A stretch of DNA of 64,000 nucleotides, from NCBI RefSeq assembly GCF_023283985.1, contig NZ_JAKIKU010000002.1, forward strand, positions 248,001 through 312,000, read 5' to 3'. The notes beneath the pieces were generated by a model. The model saw nothing but the letters and a program-made list of their open reading frames with translations, made no database searches and was not told where the DNA came from. Below are positions 1-10,712 of the stretch, one piece after another. This DNA is from Shewanella electrodiphila (GTDB lineage: Bacteria; Pseudomonadota; Gammaproteobacteria; Enterobacterales; Shewanellaceae). Every line of letters begins with the position of its first letter. The stretch's first letter is position 1. Both the position numbers and the translations under genes were made by a program.

Positions 1-424
1 GTGGCAACACTGCTCGTTCAATATTGAAAGCCTGCTGATAGAAGTCTAATGCGGCTAGATTGGTTGCACTGGCTTGAACAGACAGGTGCAAGGGTAAATG
101 AGGGTAGCGTCGACTGGCGTAATCCAATAATGAGATATCGGCAGTGATCAGTGCATCCATCCCTATGTTGGCTGCTAAATCAATCGCTTGATACCAACGG
201 GATTCTTCACCAGGTTTTGGGAAGGTGTTTAATGTTAAAAACACCTTTCTACCTTGGCTATGTGCCAGTTTAGTGGCTTGTTTTATTTGTTCAGGGGTGA
301 AATTTAGTCCCGCGAATGAGCGGGCATTGGTATCATCTTTTAAACCAAGATAAACCGCATCTGCACCAGCTCTAAAAGCGGCTTTTAATGAAGCTAAATT
401 TCCTGCAGGGCACAAGAGTTCCAT
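1..424 (-). CDS. ubiU: UbiU, O2-independent ubiquinone hydroxylation protein (U32 family), 5' part only
   Basis: The ATG lies at 424 on the minus strand and the gene runs off the left edge, so only about 141 N-terminal codons are present. The protein begins MELLCPAGNLASLKAAF and continues with GADAVYLGL, the opening of peptidase-U32 family proteins of the YhbU/UbiU group. In E. coli UbiU forms a 4Fe-4S heterodimer with UbiV and, with UbiT, hydroxylates ubiquinone precursors without oxygen. The cluster cysteines lie further downstream and cannot be checked here. The divergent neighbour at 561 is ubiT, which supports the assignment over other U32 proteins such as TrhP. ubiV would be expected just beyond the window edge. 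Confidence 0.88.
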   Translation of the reverse strand, partial: MELLCPAGNLASLKAAFRAGADAVYLGLKDDTNARSFAGLNFTPEQIKQATKLAHSQGRKVFLTLNTFPKPGEESRWYQAIDLAANIGMDALITADISLLDYASRRYPHLPLHLSVQASATNLAALDFYQQAFNIERAVLP

Positions 425-487
425 TTTCTCTCTCTCAAATTGCTGTTGCAAGGGAGTGTAAAGTTGAATGACGTCACATGAATTGAT

Positions 488-503
488 TTGAAACAGGTTT
501 CAA
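488..503. promoter_or_regulatory. Inverted repeat in the ubiU-ubiT divergent promoter region
   Basis: TTGAAACAGGTTTCAA has two perfect 7-bp arms around a 2-base centre and is flanked on both sides by TTGAT. It lies midway between the divergent ubiU and ubiT starts. A second palindrome, TGACGTCA, is at 469-476. The E. coli counterparts are reported to be Fnr-controlled, but this repeat does not have the Fnr spacing TTGAT-N4-ATCAA, so the bound protein is unknown. Confidence 0.35.
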
Positions 504-560
504 TTGATAAAATGTGAGTAAACTAGCTTAAATTTAAATCTAGGCAGTGTAGGAGTTTTA

Positions 561-1082
561 ATGTCTCTCGGTTTCTCAAGTAAGCTCGCGAAAAATGTAC
601 TTGGTTTAGCACCCAAAGTGGCCACTCAATCATTATCAATTGTTCCTGAAAAACTCAAAATGGATGTGTTAGCTAAGTTGCTAACATTGACGTTATCTGA
701 GCAAATTAAGTTTGGCGAATTAGACTTTTTAAAAGGAAAGTGGGTTGCGATTTCAGTGCAAGACATTGGCTTACATTTTGAGCTCAGTTTTGATGGCCAA
801 TTATTATTACGTTCATTAACTAAGGCTGATGTTACATTTACTGCTAATGTTCCTGAGTTATTACTGGTTGCAGCAGCCAAAGAAGATCCTGATACCTTAT
901 TTTTTCAGCGCAAATTACGGATTGAAGGCGATACCGAGCTAGGCTTAGAAGTGAAGAACTTATTATTAGGTATCGAGTTAGAAGCCCTGCCTCAGCCTGT
1001 GAGAGTAAGCATTGAAAAATTAGCCATTACTTTGCAAACCTTGCAAAGCTATTCTGATGGCAGCAACACTGCAACTGCATAA
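561..1082 (+). CDS. ubiT: UbiT, SCP2-domain accessory protein of anaerobic ubiquinone synthesis
   Basis: This 173-residue protein has an SCP2 sterol-carrier-like lipid-binding domain at about residues 40-140 (for example ELSFDGQLLLRSL and KLRIEGDTELGLEVKNLL). It matches the YhbT/UbiT family in length and layout. UbiT is thought to bind the hydrophobic ubiquinone intermediates used by UbiU-UbiV under anoxia. The start follows AGGAG with a normal spacing. The gene is transcribed away from ubiU and ends at a strong bidirectional hairpin. The N-terminal stretch before the SCP2 fold is amphipathic, in keeping with membrane association. Confidence 0.85.
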   Translation: MSLGFSSKLAKNVLGLAPKVATQSLSIVPEKLKMDVLAKLLTLTLSEQIKFGELDFLKGKWVAISVQDIGLHFELSFDGQLLLRSLTKADVTFTANVPELLLVAAAKEDPDTLFFQRKLRIEGDTELGLEVKNLLLGIELEALPQPVRVSIEKLAITLQTLQSYSDGSNTATA

Positions 1083-1124
1083 AACGAACCAATCGATAAA
1101 TGATAAATGATAAAATTTGAGCAA

Positions 1125-1155
1125 TAAAAAAGGCGCTATCTAAGCGCCTTTTTTT
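1125..1155. terminator. Bidirectional rho-independent terminator between ubiT and the ferredoxin gene
   Basis: The arms AAGGCGCT and AGCGCCTT enclose the loop ATCTA. An A-run lies before and a T-run after, so the hairpin can serve both converging transcripts. Confidence 0.9.
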
Positions 1156-1210
1156 GTATCTAATGCTGGAGAAATTGTTTCGCCGTCAAGATTAATTGAG
1201 CGAGTTTAAG

Positions 1211-2865
<1,655 letters not shown>

Positions 2866-3096
2866 AATCACTCTCAATTTGATGGAAATTCACGCATAGC
2901 GCGGGGGGCGGCATTTTACTTAAGTATGGTTGGTTAATGCAAATAATTCCTCTGTGATTGTGGGGTTTGTCTAAATTAAGGAAGGCTAAACAATTGACAA
3001 GCATTATAAAGATTAGTGCTTTTTCTTTATTCTAATAAATTACATAGCTGATATACTCCACACAAAGCAATAACAAAAAAACTACAGGCGGTATGC

Positions 3097-3939
3097 ATGA
3101 CAACGGAACACCAACTACTGGTCGGGCTATTAAAGAAGCTTAAAGATGACGCTCTTGTGCTTCCAACACTGCCTGAAGTGGCCATGCGGGTGCAGGAAGT
3201 TGTAGCGCAGCCAGAGTCAAGTTTGAAGCAAGTTGGCGATATTATTGGCCAAGATGCTGCTATTTCAGCTCGTATTATTAAAGTAGCTAACAGCGCCTTA
3301 TATAGCCGAGGTAACAAAGCTGAAAATATCAGTGCAGCCGTGAATAGAATTGGTTTGATACAAATTAAATCTATCGTGACTTCTGTGGCACTTGAGCAGT
3401 TATTTATCTCAACCAATGAAATGGTCTGGGAAGTGATGGATGAAGTATGGCAAACCTCTATCGAGGTGACCGCGTCTTCAGGGGCAATGTTAGCGATTTA
3501 TAATAAGCGCAATCCAACTAAGAAGTTAGATCCTGAAACGTTAACACTTGCTGGCCTTGTTCATAATATTGGTGCGTTACCTGTGTTGTCGGAAGCTGAA
3601 TCCAAGCCTGATGCATTTACCAGTATTGAACAATTACGTGGGTTAGTGCGTAAAATGCAAGGACCTATAGGGCGTGCAATTTTAAAAACATGGGATTTTG
3701 CCCCAGAGGTAATGGAGGTCGTAGAGCGTTGGGCTGATTTACATTACATGCCAGAGAATGTGACTTACTTAGACTTTATTCGCTCAGCGGCATATTACAC
3801 TGGTGAATTAAGAGCAGGGGTGGAACTTGAGCAGCGTTTAGCTATTTTCACAACTCGTGGGCTACCTGTGACGCCAGAAGATTTAGAGAGTGATGAGTTT
3901 TTAGAAGTTTATCATTCCATTAAGCAAAGCTATCAATAA
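3097..3939 (+). CDS. HDOD-domain signalling protein
   Basis: The 280-residue protein consists of one HDOD domain at about residues 15-215 (LPTLPEVAMRVQEVV, DIIGQDAAISARIIKVANSA, LAGLVHNIGALPVL). HDOD domains resemble HD phosphohydrolases but usually lack a complete metal site, and they act in signalling or stress circuits whose ligands are mostly unknown. The VHNIG stretch replaces a canonical HD pair, which argues against hydrolase activity. It lies 75 bases upstream of a GGDEF/EAL gene, so a role near cyclic-di-GMP signalling is plausible but not shown. The ATG follows AGGCGG. Confidence 0.85.
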   Translation: MTTEHQLLVGLLKKLKDDALVLPTLPEVAMRVQEVVAQPESSLKQVGDIIGQDAAISARIIKVANSALYSRGNKAENISAAVNRIGLIQIKSIVTSVALEQLFISTNEMVWEVMDEVWQTSIEVTASSGAMLAIYNKRNPTKKLDPETLTLAGLVHNIGALPVLSEAESKPDAFTSIEQLRGLVRKMQGPIGRAILKTWDFAPEVMEVVERWADLHYMPENVTYLDFIRSAAYYTGELRAGVELEQRLAIFTTRGLPVTPEDLESDEFLEVYHSIKQSYQ

Positions 3940-4014
3940 ATAAGCGATTACGTGTGTTAGTTAAAAGCGATACACTCGACTATTAACAATAACTTATATA
4001 AGGAGCGGTAAATT

Positions 4015-5523
4015 GTGTTAAGCATTGAAATTATCATTGTGCTTTTTATTGCACTTATTCTGTTATTTGGAGTTGTGTTAGGCGGTTATTTTCAGCAAGG
4101 AAAGTTTATTGCTGAATTAACGCAAACCTTAGAATCTAATTCTGCTGACCATTCACCATTAAATTTCAAACATACCCCAAGAGCATTTAAACCTCTAGTA
4201 CGTAACCTGAATCTGTTTCAGCAAAGTAATCCTATTACTCTTGAGCGAGACAAGCTGACGGGTCTATCGAATCGGGTTGGCTTTAAACGAAAAATGTTTG
4301 CCAAAATGCCAGCGACAGAAGGGATGTTAGTGCTGGTGGATATCCAGCAGTTTCGGTTTGTGAATGATTTATTCGGCTTTATTTTTGGTGACCAGTTACT
4401 GAAATCTTTTGCCAGAAGAATTAAGCTGTTACCTAACCCCCCTCAGTTTGTCTCGCGTATGAACGGTAATGAGTTTTTACTGTTTTATCCTAAAGCCATT
4501 TCCATTTCTGAATTAAACTACGTCAAACAGCATCTACAAAAGTCGTTTGAGATCGAGCAAACACCCATTAGCATTAAAGTTCAGTTAGGCGTACTTGAGT
4601 TACATGAGCACCATGCGGATGTGAGCTTGATGCTTCGAAGATTAGATTTAGCACTAAAAAAAGCCAAAATTAGCCACCAAGACATTGCCTTTTATAATCA
4701 AGATGATGATAAAGCGCAGTATCGCGAATTAATGATCATTAATAGTCTCCCTAAAAGTTTAAAGCAGAACCAGCTCCATATGGTTTATCAGCCTAAACTC
4801 GACATTAGCACGGGAAAATGCTCGCAAGTTGAAGCGTTAATTCGTTGGGAACATGAAGGTTTAGGTAATATTTCACCAACGGAATTTATCCCACTAGCTG
4901 AGCATACAGGCGTGATCAACTTAATCAGTCAGTGGGCATTAGAGCAGGTACTTCAGCAACAAGTTAAATGGCTGCAGCAAGGGATTAATATAAAAGTCGC
5001 TGTTAACCTATCGACCAAAGATTTAGAGAATCAACACTTACCCATCGATATAAGCAATTTGCTGATGCAGTATAAGGTGCCAGCAGAGAACTTGATGATT
5101 GAAATTACTGAAAGTGCCTTGATGCTTGATTTAGCTCGAACCATTGAGACGCTAAAAGAAATTAGAGAATTAGGGGTTAAAATTGCTATTGATGACTTTG
5201 GTACTGGCCACTCTTCATTAGCTTACTTACGTCATTTACCCATCGATGAAGTTAAAATTGATAAAGCTTTCTTAGATGATTTTAATTGTGATTTACAAGC
5301 GAACAAAATCGTTAAAACAAGTATTGATTTAGCTAAAAGCCTTGGCTTTGATGTGACGGTAGAAGGGGTTGAAACCAAAGATGTTTTTGATACCTTGATT
5401 GAATTTGGTACTGATACCATTCAAGGTGAGTATGTGAGTAAACCTCTTATTGCCTCTGAATTAGAGCTGCGTTTCTCGCAGCTCATTCAAAAACCTTTTG
5501 TGACAGCTCCAATCACCCATTAA
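4015..5523 (+). CDS. GGDEF/EAL protein with degenerate GGDEF, probable cyclic-di-GMP phosphodiesterase
   Basis: The 502-residue protein starts at GTG 4015 after AAGGAG. A single membrane helix occupies residues 4-25. The GGDEF-like domain spans about 75-225, but the active-site loop reads NGNEF (150-154), so cyclase activity is unlikely. The EAL domain spans about 245-490 and keeps EALIRW (273-278), the NLS metal/substrate segment near 331, DDFGTG (393-398), KID (414-416) and VEGVET, so hydrolysis of c-di-GMP is expected. The inner-membrane anchor and lack of a sensory domain suggest control through protein contacts or through the GGDEF-like domain. It may be expressed with the HDOD gene upstream. 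Confidence 0.88.
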   Translation: MLSIEIIIVLFIALILLFGVVLGGYFQQGKFIAELTQTLESNSADHSPLNFKHTPRAFKPLVRNLNLFQQSNPITLERDKLTGLSNRVGFKRKMFAKMPATEGMLVLVDIQQFRFVNDLFGFIFGDQLLKSFARRIKLLPNPPQFVSRMNGNEFLLFYPKAISISELNYVKQHLQKSFEIEQTPISIKVQLGVLELHEHHADVSLMLRRLDLALKKAKISHQDIAFYNQDDDKAQYRELMIINSLPKSLKQNQLHMVYQPKLDISTGKCSQVEALIRWEHEGLGNISPTEFIPLAEHTGVINLISQWALEQVLQQQVKWLQQGINIKVAVNLSTKDLENQHLPIDISNLLMQYKVPAENLMIEITESALMLDLARTIETLKEIRELGVKIAIDDFGTGHSSLAYLRHLPIDEVKIDKAFLDDFNCDLQANKIVKTSIDLAKSLGFDVTVEGVETKDVFDTLIEFGTDTIQGEYVSKPLIASELELRFSQLIQKPFVTAPITH

Positions 5524-5585
5524 TCGATTTATTGAGCTTATATCATCAAAGTTATTAACGTCATTTAGCGTAATTTATCTTAATT

Positions 5586-6020
5586 TTAGCTAAACTTTTC
5601 AGTGAGTTGTTCAATTAACTTGATTGGCATTGGTGCCATTTGACGCTGCTGATTCATGCAAACCATTTCAATGGTTGCTGTCACCGCAGGCTTCTTCGCA
5701 TTAGGGCGCCAAATCTCTTGCTGCCACACAGTGCGGTATTTACTTTCAAAGTAATATTTAGTTCTGACATCGATAATATCCGCAAACTCAACCCCATCAT
5801 GGCAAAGCATATCTGTTCGATAAACTGCAAACCCTAGTTGCTGCTCTTGCCATAAAATATTGAGCACATTAGCGCCAATGACATGTTCTCTGGCCCGTTC
5901 AAAATACTTTAAGAAGTTGGGATGATATACCACCCCTGAAAAGTCAGTATCTTCGTAATATATTTGCACAGGGAAATGGAAGGTAGGGCTGTATTCAATT
6001 GTTTTTTGAGTCATCATCAT
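5586..6020 (-). CDS. YbgC/FadM-type acyl-CoA thioesterase (4HBT hot-dog fold)
   Basis: The 144-residue single hot-dog protein carries the 4-hydroxybenzoyl-CoA thioesterase signature YEDTDFSGVVYHPNFLKYFE at about residues 21-40, with the catalytic-type Asp in DTDFSG. Three consecutive ATGs precede TQKT, so the exact start is uncertain by up to two codons. It probably hydrolyses acyl-CoA in the cytosol. It is not next to tol-pal genes, so it is probably a paralogue of the YbgC encoded there. It converges with the GGDEF/EAL gene, with 62 bases between stops and no convincing hairpin. Confidence 0.85.
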   Translation of the reverse strand: MMMTQKTIEYSPTFHFPVQIYYEDTDFSGVVYHPNFLKYFERAREHVIGANVLNILWQEQQLGFAVYRTDMLCHDGVEFADIIDVRTKYYFESKYRTVWQQEIWRPNAKKPAVTATIEMVCMNQQRQMAPMPIKLIEQLTEKFS

Positions 6021-6152
6021 TGTAATGTCAGAATTTATTAATCCTATTGTCGCTTATTTGAGTCGGTTTCTATAGCGCTAATTAATAAGGATTGTTGTCA
6101 TTCAACCTCATCAGACCACAGCCGCGAGTTTAGGTGATTTAGTTTAGATGAC

Positions 6153-9100
6153 TTAGTTAAGGCTGCGTCTATTGACGAGGATTTCGCTAGCTGTTGGCTC
6201 GGTTACCGCAGGGCTAAATAAATATCCCTGACCAGTCAGGCAGCCTAATTCAATAAGCTTGGCTCTTTGCAAGTCTGCTTCAATACCTTCTGCGACAATA
6301 TTCATATTAAGCTCAATACCTAATTGAATGATATTTTTTAATACTATTTCAGTCGCTTGGTTGTCTAATAAATTTTTGAGAAAACCCTGATCAATTTTTA
6401 AGGTATCTATCGGGAAATGGGTAAGGTAATTTAATGATGAAAACCCTGTGCCAAAGTCATCTAAAGCAATTCGTACGTTGAGTTTCTTGAGTTGCTTAAG
6501 CACGACTTCAGCGGTGTCGAAGTTTTCAATCAATAAGGACTCGGTTATTTCTAATTCGAGTTTTTCAGCTGGAAACCCCGTTTGAGCTAAAATTTCGGCG
6601 ATATGCTCACAAATATCAGGTTGAGAGAGTTGTATTGGCGATATATTGACTGAAATATTATCTTTTAATAATCCTTGTTGATGCCATTTTTGCCCATCCG
6701 TGCACGCTTGTAGAAGTACCCAATAGCCAATTTCAATAATTTGGCCATTGCTTTCAGCTTCAGGGATAAACTTCACTGGTGATATGAGCCCTTCCGTTGG
6801 GTGATACCATCTTAATAAAGCCTCAAACGAACAGACTTCACCATTAACCATATTGACCTTAGGTTGATAGTGAACTTGAAATTGCTTATTGATGAGAGCA
6901 TTTTTTAATTGCTGCTTAATGGTGGTTTTTTCAAGTAGTGCTTGTGATAACGACTCATTGAAAAAATAAGCGCCATTGCGGCCAGCATGTTTAGCGGCGT
7001 ACATGGCTGTGTCTGCATGTTTTAACAATGTTTTACAGTCAACGCCATCTTCAGGGAAGCAGGCGACCCCTATGCTTGCTGAGCTCGTTATCCAGTGTTC
7101 CTTTATTTGATAACCTGTATTAATGCTGGAGCGGATCTGCTCAATAATATTGATGAGTTTAGCTTGAGTGCCAGGATGTTGAATAATGATAGCAAATTCA
7201 TCCCCGCCTAATCTTGCCAGTAAATCCTCTTCTTTAAGGGTGTTTGATAAACGTTTACTGACTTCAATAATCAACTCATCGCCAATATCATGGCCCATAG
7301 TATCATTCACTTCTTTAAAATAATCTAAGTCAATGAACACGACTGCCGCAGGTTTTTGTATATCATTGACTGTTAATTCGAGTTTGGCATTAAAACGAAA
7401 ACGATTTGATAGGCCAGTTAAACTGTCAAAGTTGGCTCGATTACTGAGTTCGGTAATTTTTTGATAACGGGTATATAGATAAAGAATCGCGAGGAAAGCA
7501 CAAATAATGATTAAGATAATAATGGCGTAGAACCACCAAGCTTGTTTGACCTTAAAATCAAACGAAGCGACATTTGGACTCCAGCGACCATCACTATTAC
7601 TGCCTTGGGCAACAAAAGAATAGAGACCTGCATTAAGGTTGGTGTAAGTCGCTGAGGTATGACTGCCTGCATAGATCCATTCGTCATCAAAACCCAATAA
7701 TCGATAACGATATTGATTCCTGTACGGGGCGGTAAAGTCCATTGATGCAAAGGAGAATTGGACAATATTTTGTTCATAGTCTAATTGAACATCACCGATT
7801 TTTTGGTTGCTGTTAGGGCCTAAAAACTGTTCATTGGCAATCAGCGCAGAAGTGATATGGACTTTGGGTTTGAAGCGATTACTTTTGATGGCTTTAGTGT
7901 TAATTTTATACAGGCCATTATTAGAGCCTAGGTATAAATTATCGTTTTTCATCGCTATCGCAGAATCAGTAAATGAGCTGCCTTTTTCGTTAGTCGCACT
8001 TGGGTACTGTGTTACTTCAAAGGTATCAATATTCATTTTGGCGAATTTGGATTGCGAAGTAACCCAGACAAAACCATCTCGATTACCGGTAACTCCTCTT
8101 AAGGTGTTGCTGGTAAACCCTTGCTCTTTATTGAAGTATTTAATTTCAACAGGATCTTGCCACATTTCTCCCATTTCGATACGTGCGAGACCCAACCCTT
8201 GGGTGGCAACCCAAATATGGTTATTTTCATCTTGATAAAGTTTAACGGTTCTTATGTTTTCTGTTTCTGAGCCAAGCGATAAATGCTTAACCTCGAAAGT
8301 CTCAGGATTCACTCTGTAAATGGCATTGGTTGTTGCTAACCATAATTCGCCATTATGGATAAATTGCTTATCAAAAGTGAAGTTGCCTCCTGCGGCATAA
8401 GAGAAATCATGTTCTGTCAGTAGTTGCTGTTTAATTCCTTCTTGAGGATTAAACAGGATTAGCCCCACATCTAAGTAACCCGTGATCCAAACATCGCCGT
8501 TATTATCAGGCAACGCCAAATAGAAAGGGCTATTAGGGAAGTCATGAGGATTATCTAGCGCGTTACTATAGTGGGTTAAGGTTTCATTAAGTGTATTAAA
8601 TACCGACAAACCATTTGCACTGGCAATCCAGAGATTTTCTTTATCGTCTTTAATTGCACTGTATGGCGACGAAATTGATGCGTCTTCAATTGGGTTTAAT
8701 TTTATCGCTTCTGTTTTATCGCTGATGAGATTTATTTTTTCTGATGTTGTTACCCAGACATCTTTGCTTTTATCGGTATTAATCCAATAAGTGAAAGGGC
8801 TAGATAATTCAGGTGAAAATGGGTGGGGTCTAAAAATTCGAGTGCCATGCTTAAACGGGGAGTAGTACGATGCCCCCATTGCTGTGGCGAACCAAATGCC
8901 GCCTGATTGATCAATCTGCAATTCACCGACAATATTATCTGCAATAGAACTAGGGTTATAGGCTTGATGTTGTAGGTGGGTATAGCTCATTGTGTCTAAT
9001 GTGACTTTTGTAGCGCCTTTGTCATGGGCTAGCCAAAGGGTATTGTCATTTTCAAGGGTGAGGTCATATATCGTATTTGATATAATTTGATCGATAGAAG

Positions 9101-9905
9101 GGTTATTTTCATCGATTACATAGGCAACCACTTCCATGGTTTTGGGGTTGAAATCGATTAAACCTTGTTGATAAGTTCCTAACCAAACTTGCTCGTCAGA
9201 TATCACTTCAACGGCATTGATTGATCCTGTCATAATCTTATTGGTATCAGGATCTGAAGATGTGACTATATCTAACCGCTGGGTGTCCATGTTGACTGTC
9301 GTGAGTCCATAGTCTGTAGCAACCCACAGTGTATCTTTGTAATCACTAAAAATACTGTAAATGGAAGTATCGTATTGCTGACCATCTTCGTCAAAAAGTG
9401 AAAAACCTGTGAAGGTGTTTGTTTGCGAATTATATAAACTAATTCCTGCACCTGTACCTATCCAGATATTGTCATGCTTATCTTCATATATTCGCGTTAC
9501 CCAACTAGATCCAAGATTATTTTGACTGGTCTGCATATTGTGCAAAACCATTTCATTAGTAGGTGTTAGCTGATTGAGTCCATCTTCAGTACCGATCCAA
9601 ATATTGCCGGCTTTATCTTCATAAATATCGGTGACATAGTTGTTTGAAATGTGATTCTTTTCATTAGGCGAAAACTGAAAATGAGTGAAGTTGATACCAT
9701 CGTATCGGCTTGCACCACTGTCAGTGCCAAACCACATATAACCGCTTTGTTGTTGGTGAATAGTAGTAATACTAGAGGAAAGTAAGCCATCACTTACATT
9801 GAGGGTTTCAAGCTGGAATTGCTCAGCGTAGGCTAGTGAAAATATGCCGAAATTGACACAAATAGCAATGATAAAGCTATGTAGGGTGCTTGCCCGTAGA
9901 AACAT
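6153..9905 (-). CDS. Large membrane sensor: propeller-Y_Y_Y-GGDEF-EAL cyclic-di-GMP enzyme
   Basis: The protein is about 1250 residues from ATG 9905; a TTG one codon upstream is the alternative. A signal peptide (residues 5-28) is followed by many Reg_prop repeats with the recurring W-F/I-G-T-x-x-G-x-x pattern (MWFGTDSGASRYDG, IWIGTEDGLNQL), as in two-component regulator propellers. Next come a Y_Y_Y domain (about 705-775), a membrane helix (about 790-812), an intact GGDEF domain (ARLGGDEFAI) and an intact EAL domain (EALLRW, DDFGTG, KIDQGF, VAEGIE). The periplasmic propeller presumably senses a ligand and controls c-di-GMP turnover in the cytosol. Both catalytic domains look competent, so the net direction cannot be predicted. 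It is monocistronic. Confidence 0.88.
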   Translation of the reverse strand: MFLRASTLHSFIIAICVNFGIFSLAYAEQFQLETLNVSDGLLSSSITTIHQQQSGYMWFGTDSGASRYDGINFTHFQFSPNEKNHISNNYVTDIYEDKAGNIWIGTEDGLNQLTPTNEMVLHNMQTSQNNLGSSWVTRIYEDKHDNIWIGTGAGISLYNSQTNTFTGFSLFDEDGQQYDTSIYSIFSDYKDTLWVATDYGLTTVNMDTQRLDIVTSSDPDTNKIMTGSINAVEVISDEQVWLGTYQQGLIDFNPKTMEVVAYVIDENNPSIDQIISNTIYDLTLENDNTLWLAHDKGATKVTLDTMSYTHLQHQAYNPSSIADNIVGELQIDQSGGIWFATAMGASYYSPFKHGTRIFRPHPFSPELSSPFTYWINTDKSKDVWVTTSEKINLISDKTEAIKLNPIEDASISSPYSAIKDDKENLWIASANGLSVFNTLNETLTHYSNALDNPHDFPNSPFYLALPDNNGDVWITGYLDVGLILFNPQEGIKQQLLTEHDFSYAAGGNFTFDKQFIHNGELWLATTNAIYRVNPETFEVKHLSLGSETENIRTVKLYQDENNHIWVATQGLGLARIEMGEMWQDPVEIKYFNKEQGFTSNTLRGVTGNRDGFVWVTSQSKFAKMNIDTFEVTQYPSATNEKGSSFTDSAIAMKNDNLYLGSNNGLYKINTKAIKSNRFKPKVHITSALIANEQFLGPNSNQKIGDVQLDYEQNIVQFSFASMDFTAPYRNQYRYRLLGFDDEWIYAGSHTSATYTNLNAGLYSFVAQGSNSDGRWSPNVASFDFKVKQAWWFYAIIILIIICAFLAILYLYTRYQKITELSNRANFDSLTGLSNRFRFNAKLELTVNDIQKPAAVVFIDLDYFKEVNDTMGHDIGDELIIEVSKRLSNTLKEEDLLARLGGDEFAIIIQHPGTQAKLINIIEQIRSSINTGYQIKEHWITSSASIGVACFPEDGVDCKTLLKHADTAMYAAKHAGRNGAYFFNESLSQALLEKTTIKQQLKNALINKQFQVHYQPKVNMVNGEVCSFEALLRWYHPTEGLISPVKFIPEAESNGQIIEIGYWVLLQACTDGQKWHQQGLLKDNISVNISPIQLSQPDICEHIAEILAQTGFPAEKLELEITESLLIENFDTAEVVLKQLKKLNVRIALDDFGTGFSSLNYLTHFPIDTLKIDQGFLKNLLDNQATEIVLKNIIQLGIELNMNIVAEGIEADLQRAKLIELGCLTGQGYLFSPAVTEPTASEILVNRRSLN

Positions 9906-10159
9906 CAACTTCTCTGCTATTTAGGGTGATTACTATTACGTAATTGTTACATAAAAAAATGCTCTATGGAATCCTGTATAGCAGATGAGTTTGTTCGAAC
10001 TCGCTTTGTTAACGTGATGTTAATATCTGATTTTAAAAGAAATATTTTATAGTTAAATTTTTAATGATGATTTAAATACTATTCAATAGCTTAAGCAATA
10101 TATCTTCAATGTTTGGACTCATATCATGCAAATTAAACCTGAAATTAACTAACAGAAAA

Positions 10160-10633
10160 CTAGAGCAATAAGTTTGATTCGATAGGGATATGACTGCCTA
10201 TCACATCCAGCAATGATTTCGCTGTAAGAGCAGCGACACTGATCACCTGTGTATCGCAAGCATATTTCTGCGCTACCTTTGCCATCAATAAATCAAAGTC
10301 ACCGTCACCTGAAAGCAGAATGACCTTATCAACGTGCTCAGCATAATCTAAAACGTCGATGGTTATCCCGACATCCCAATCGCCTTTTGCACTGCCGTCA
10401 CTGCGTTGAATATAAGGTTTAAGTTTAACCTCAAAACCAATGTGCCTCAGTGCATCTTGAAATTTGACTTGGCCATCATCTGCTGGGGCGATGGCATAAG
10501 CAAAAGCATGCTCTACTTGAGCTTGTTGGCTCAGCATTTTAAAAAGCGCACGATAATTAAACGAGCGACCATAAGCCTGTTTACAGGTGTAATAGATGTT
10601 TTGTACATCAACAAATACCGCGATTTTTTCCAT
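10160..10633 (-). CDS. NYN/LabA-like PIN-fold protein (DUF88 type)
   Basis: This 157-residue protein has the NYN layout of acidic metal-site positions: AVFVDVQNIYY near the N terminus, GDWDVGITIDVLDYA in the middle and LLSGDGDFDLLMAKV near residue 105. Such proteins are PIN-like putative RNases of the LabA/YaaK kind, usually cytosolic and of unknown target. It has its own promoter region. A 12-bp palindrome, CTGACTAGTCAG, lies at 10662-10673 upstream of its start and could be an operator. The adjoining RND genes are in the same direction, but nothing links the functions. Confidence 0.78.
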   Translation of the reverse strand: MEKIAVFVDVQNIYYTCKQAYGRSFNYRALFKMLSQQAQVEHAFAYAIAPADDGQVKFQDALRHIGFEVKLKPYIQRSDGSAKGDWDVGITIDVLDYAEHVDKVILLSGDGDFDLLMAKVAQKYACDTQVISVAALTAKSLLDVIGSHIPIESNLLL

Positions 10634-10712
10634 TATTACACCTGTTATTCCGTTATAAATGCTGACTAGTCAGGGATTGCTCGGATGTCGTCGGTAGCAA
10701 ACCAAAAATTCA

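Noticed and set aside
488..503. Fnr/EtrA box between ubiU and ubiT
   Set aside because: The inverted repeat does not have the TTGAT-N4-ATCAA arrangement, so calling it Fnr would be forced.
10662..10673. CTGACTAGTCAG palindrome as a repressor site for the RND pump
   Set aside because: It lies downstream of the pump genes and upstream of the NYN gene, so it cannot be the pump's own promoter site. Kept only as a remark under the NYN gene.
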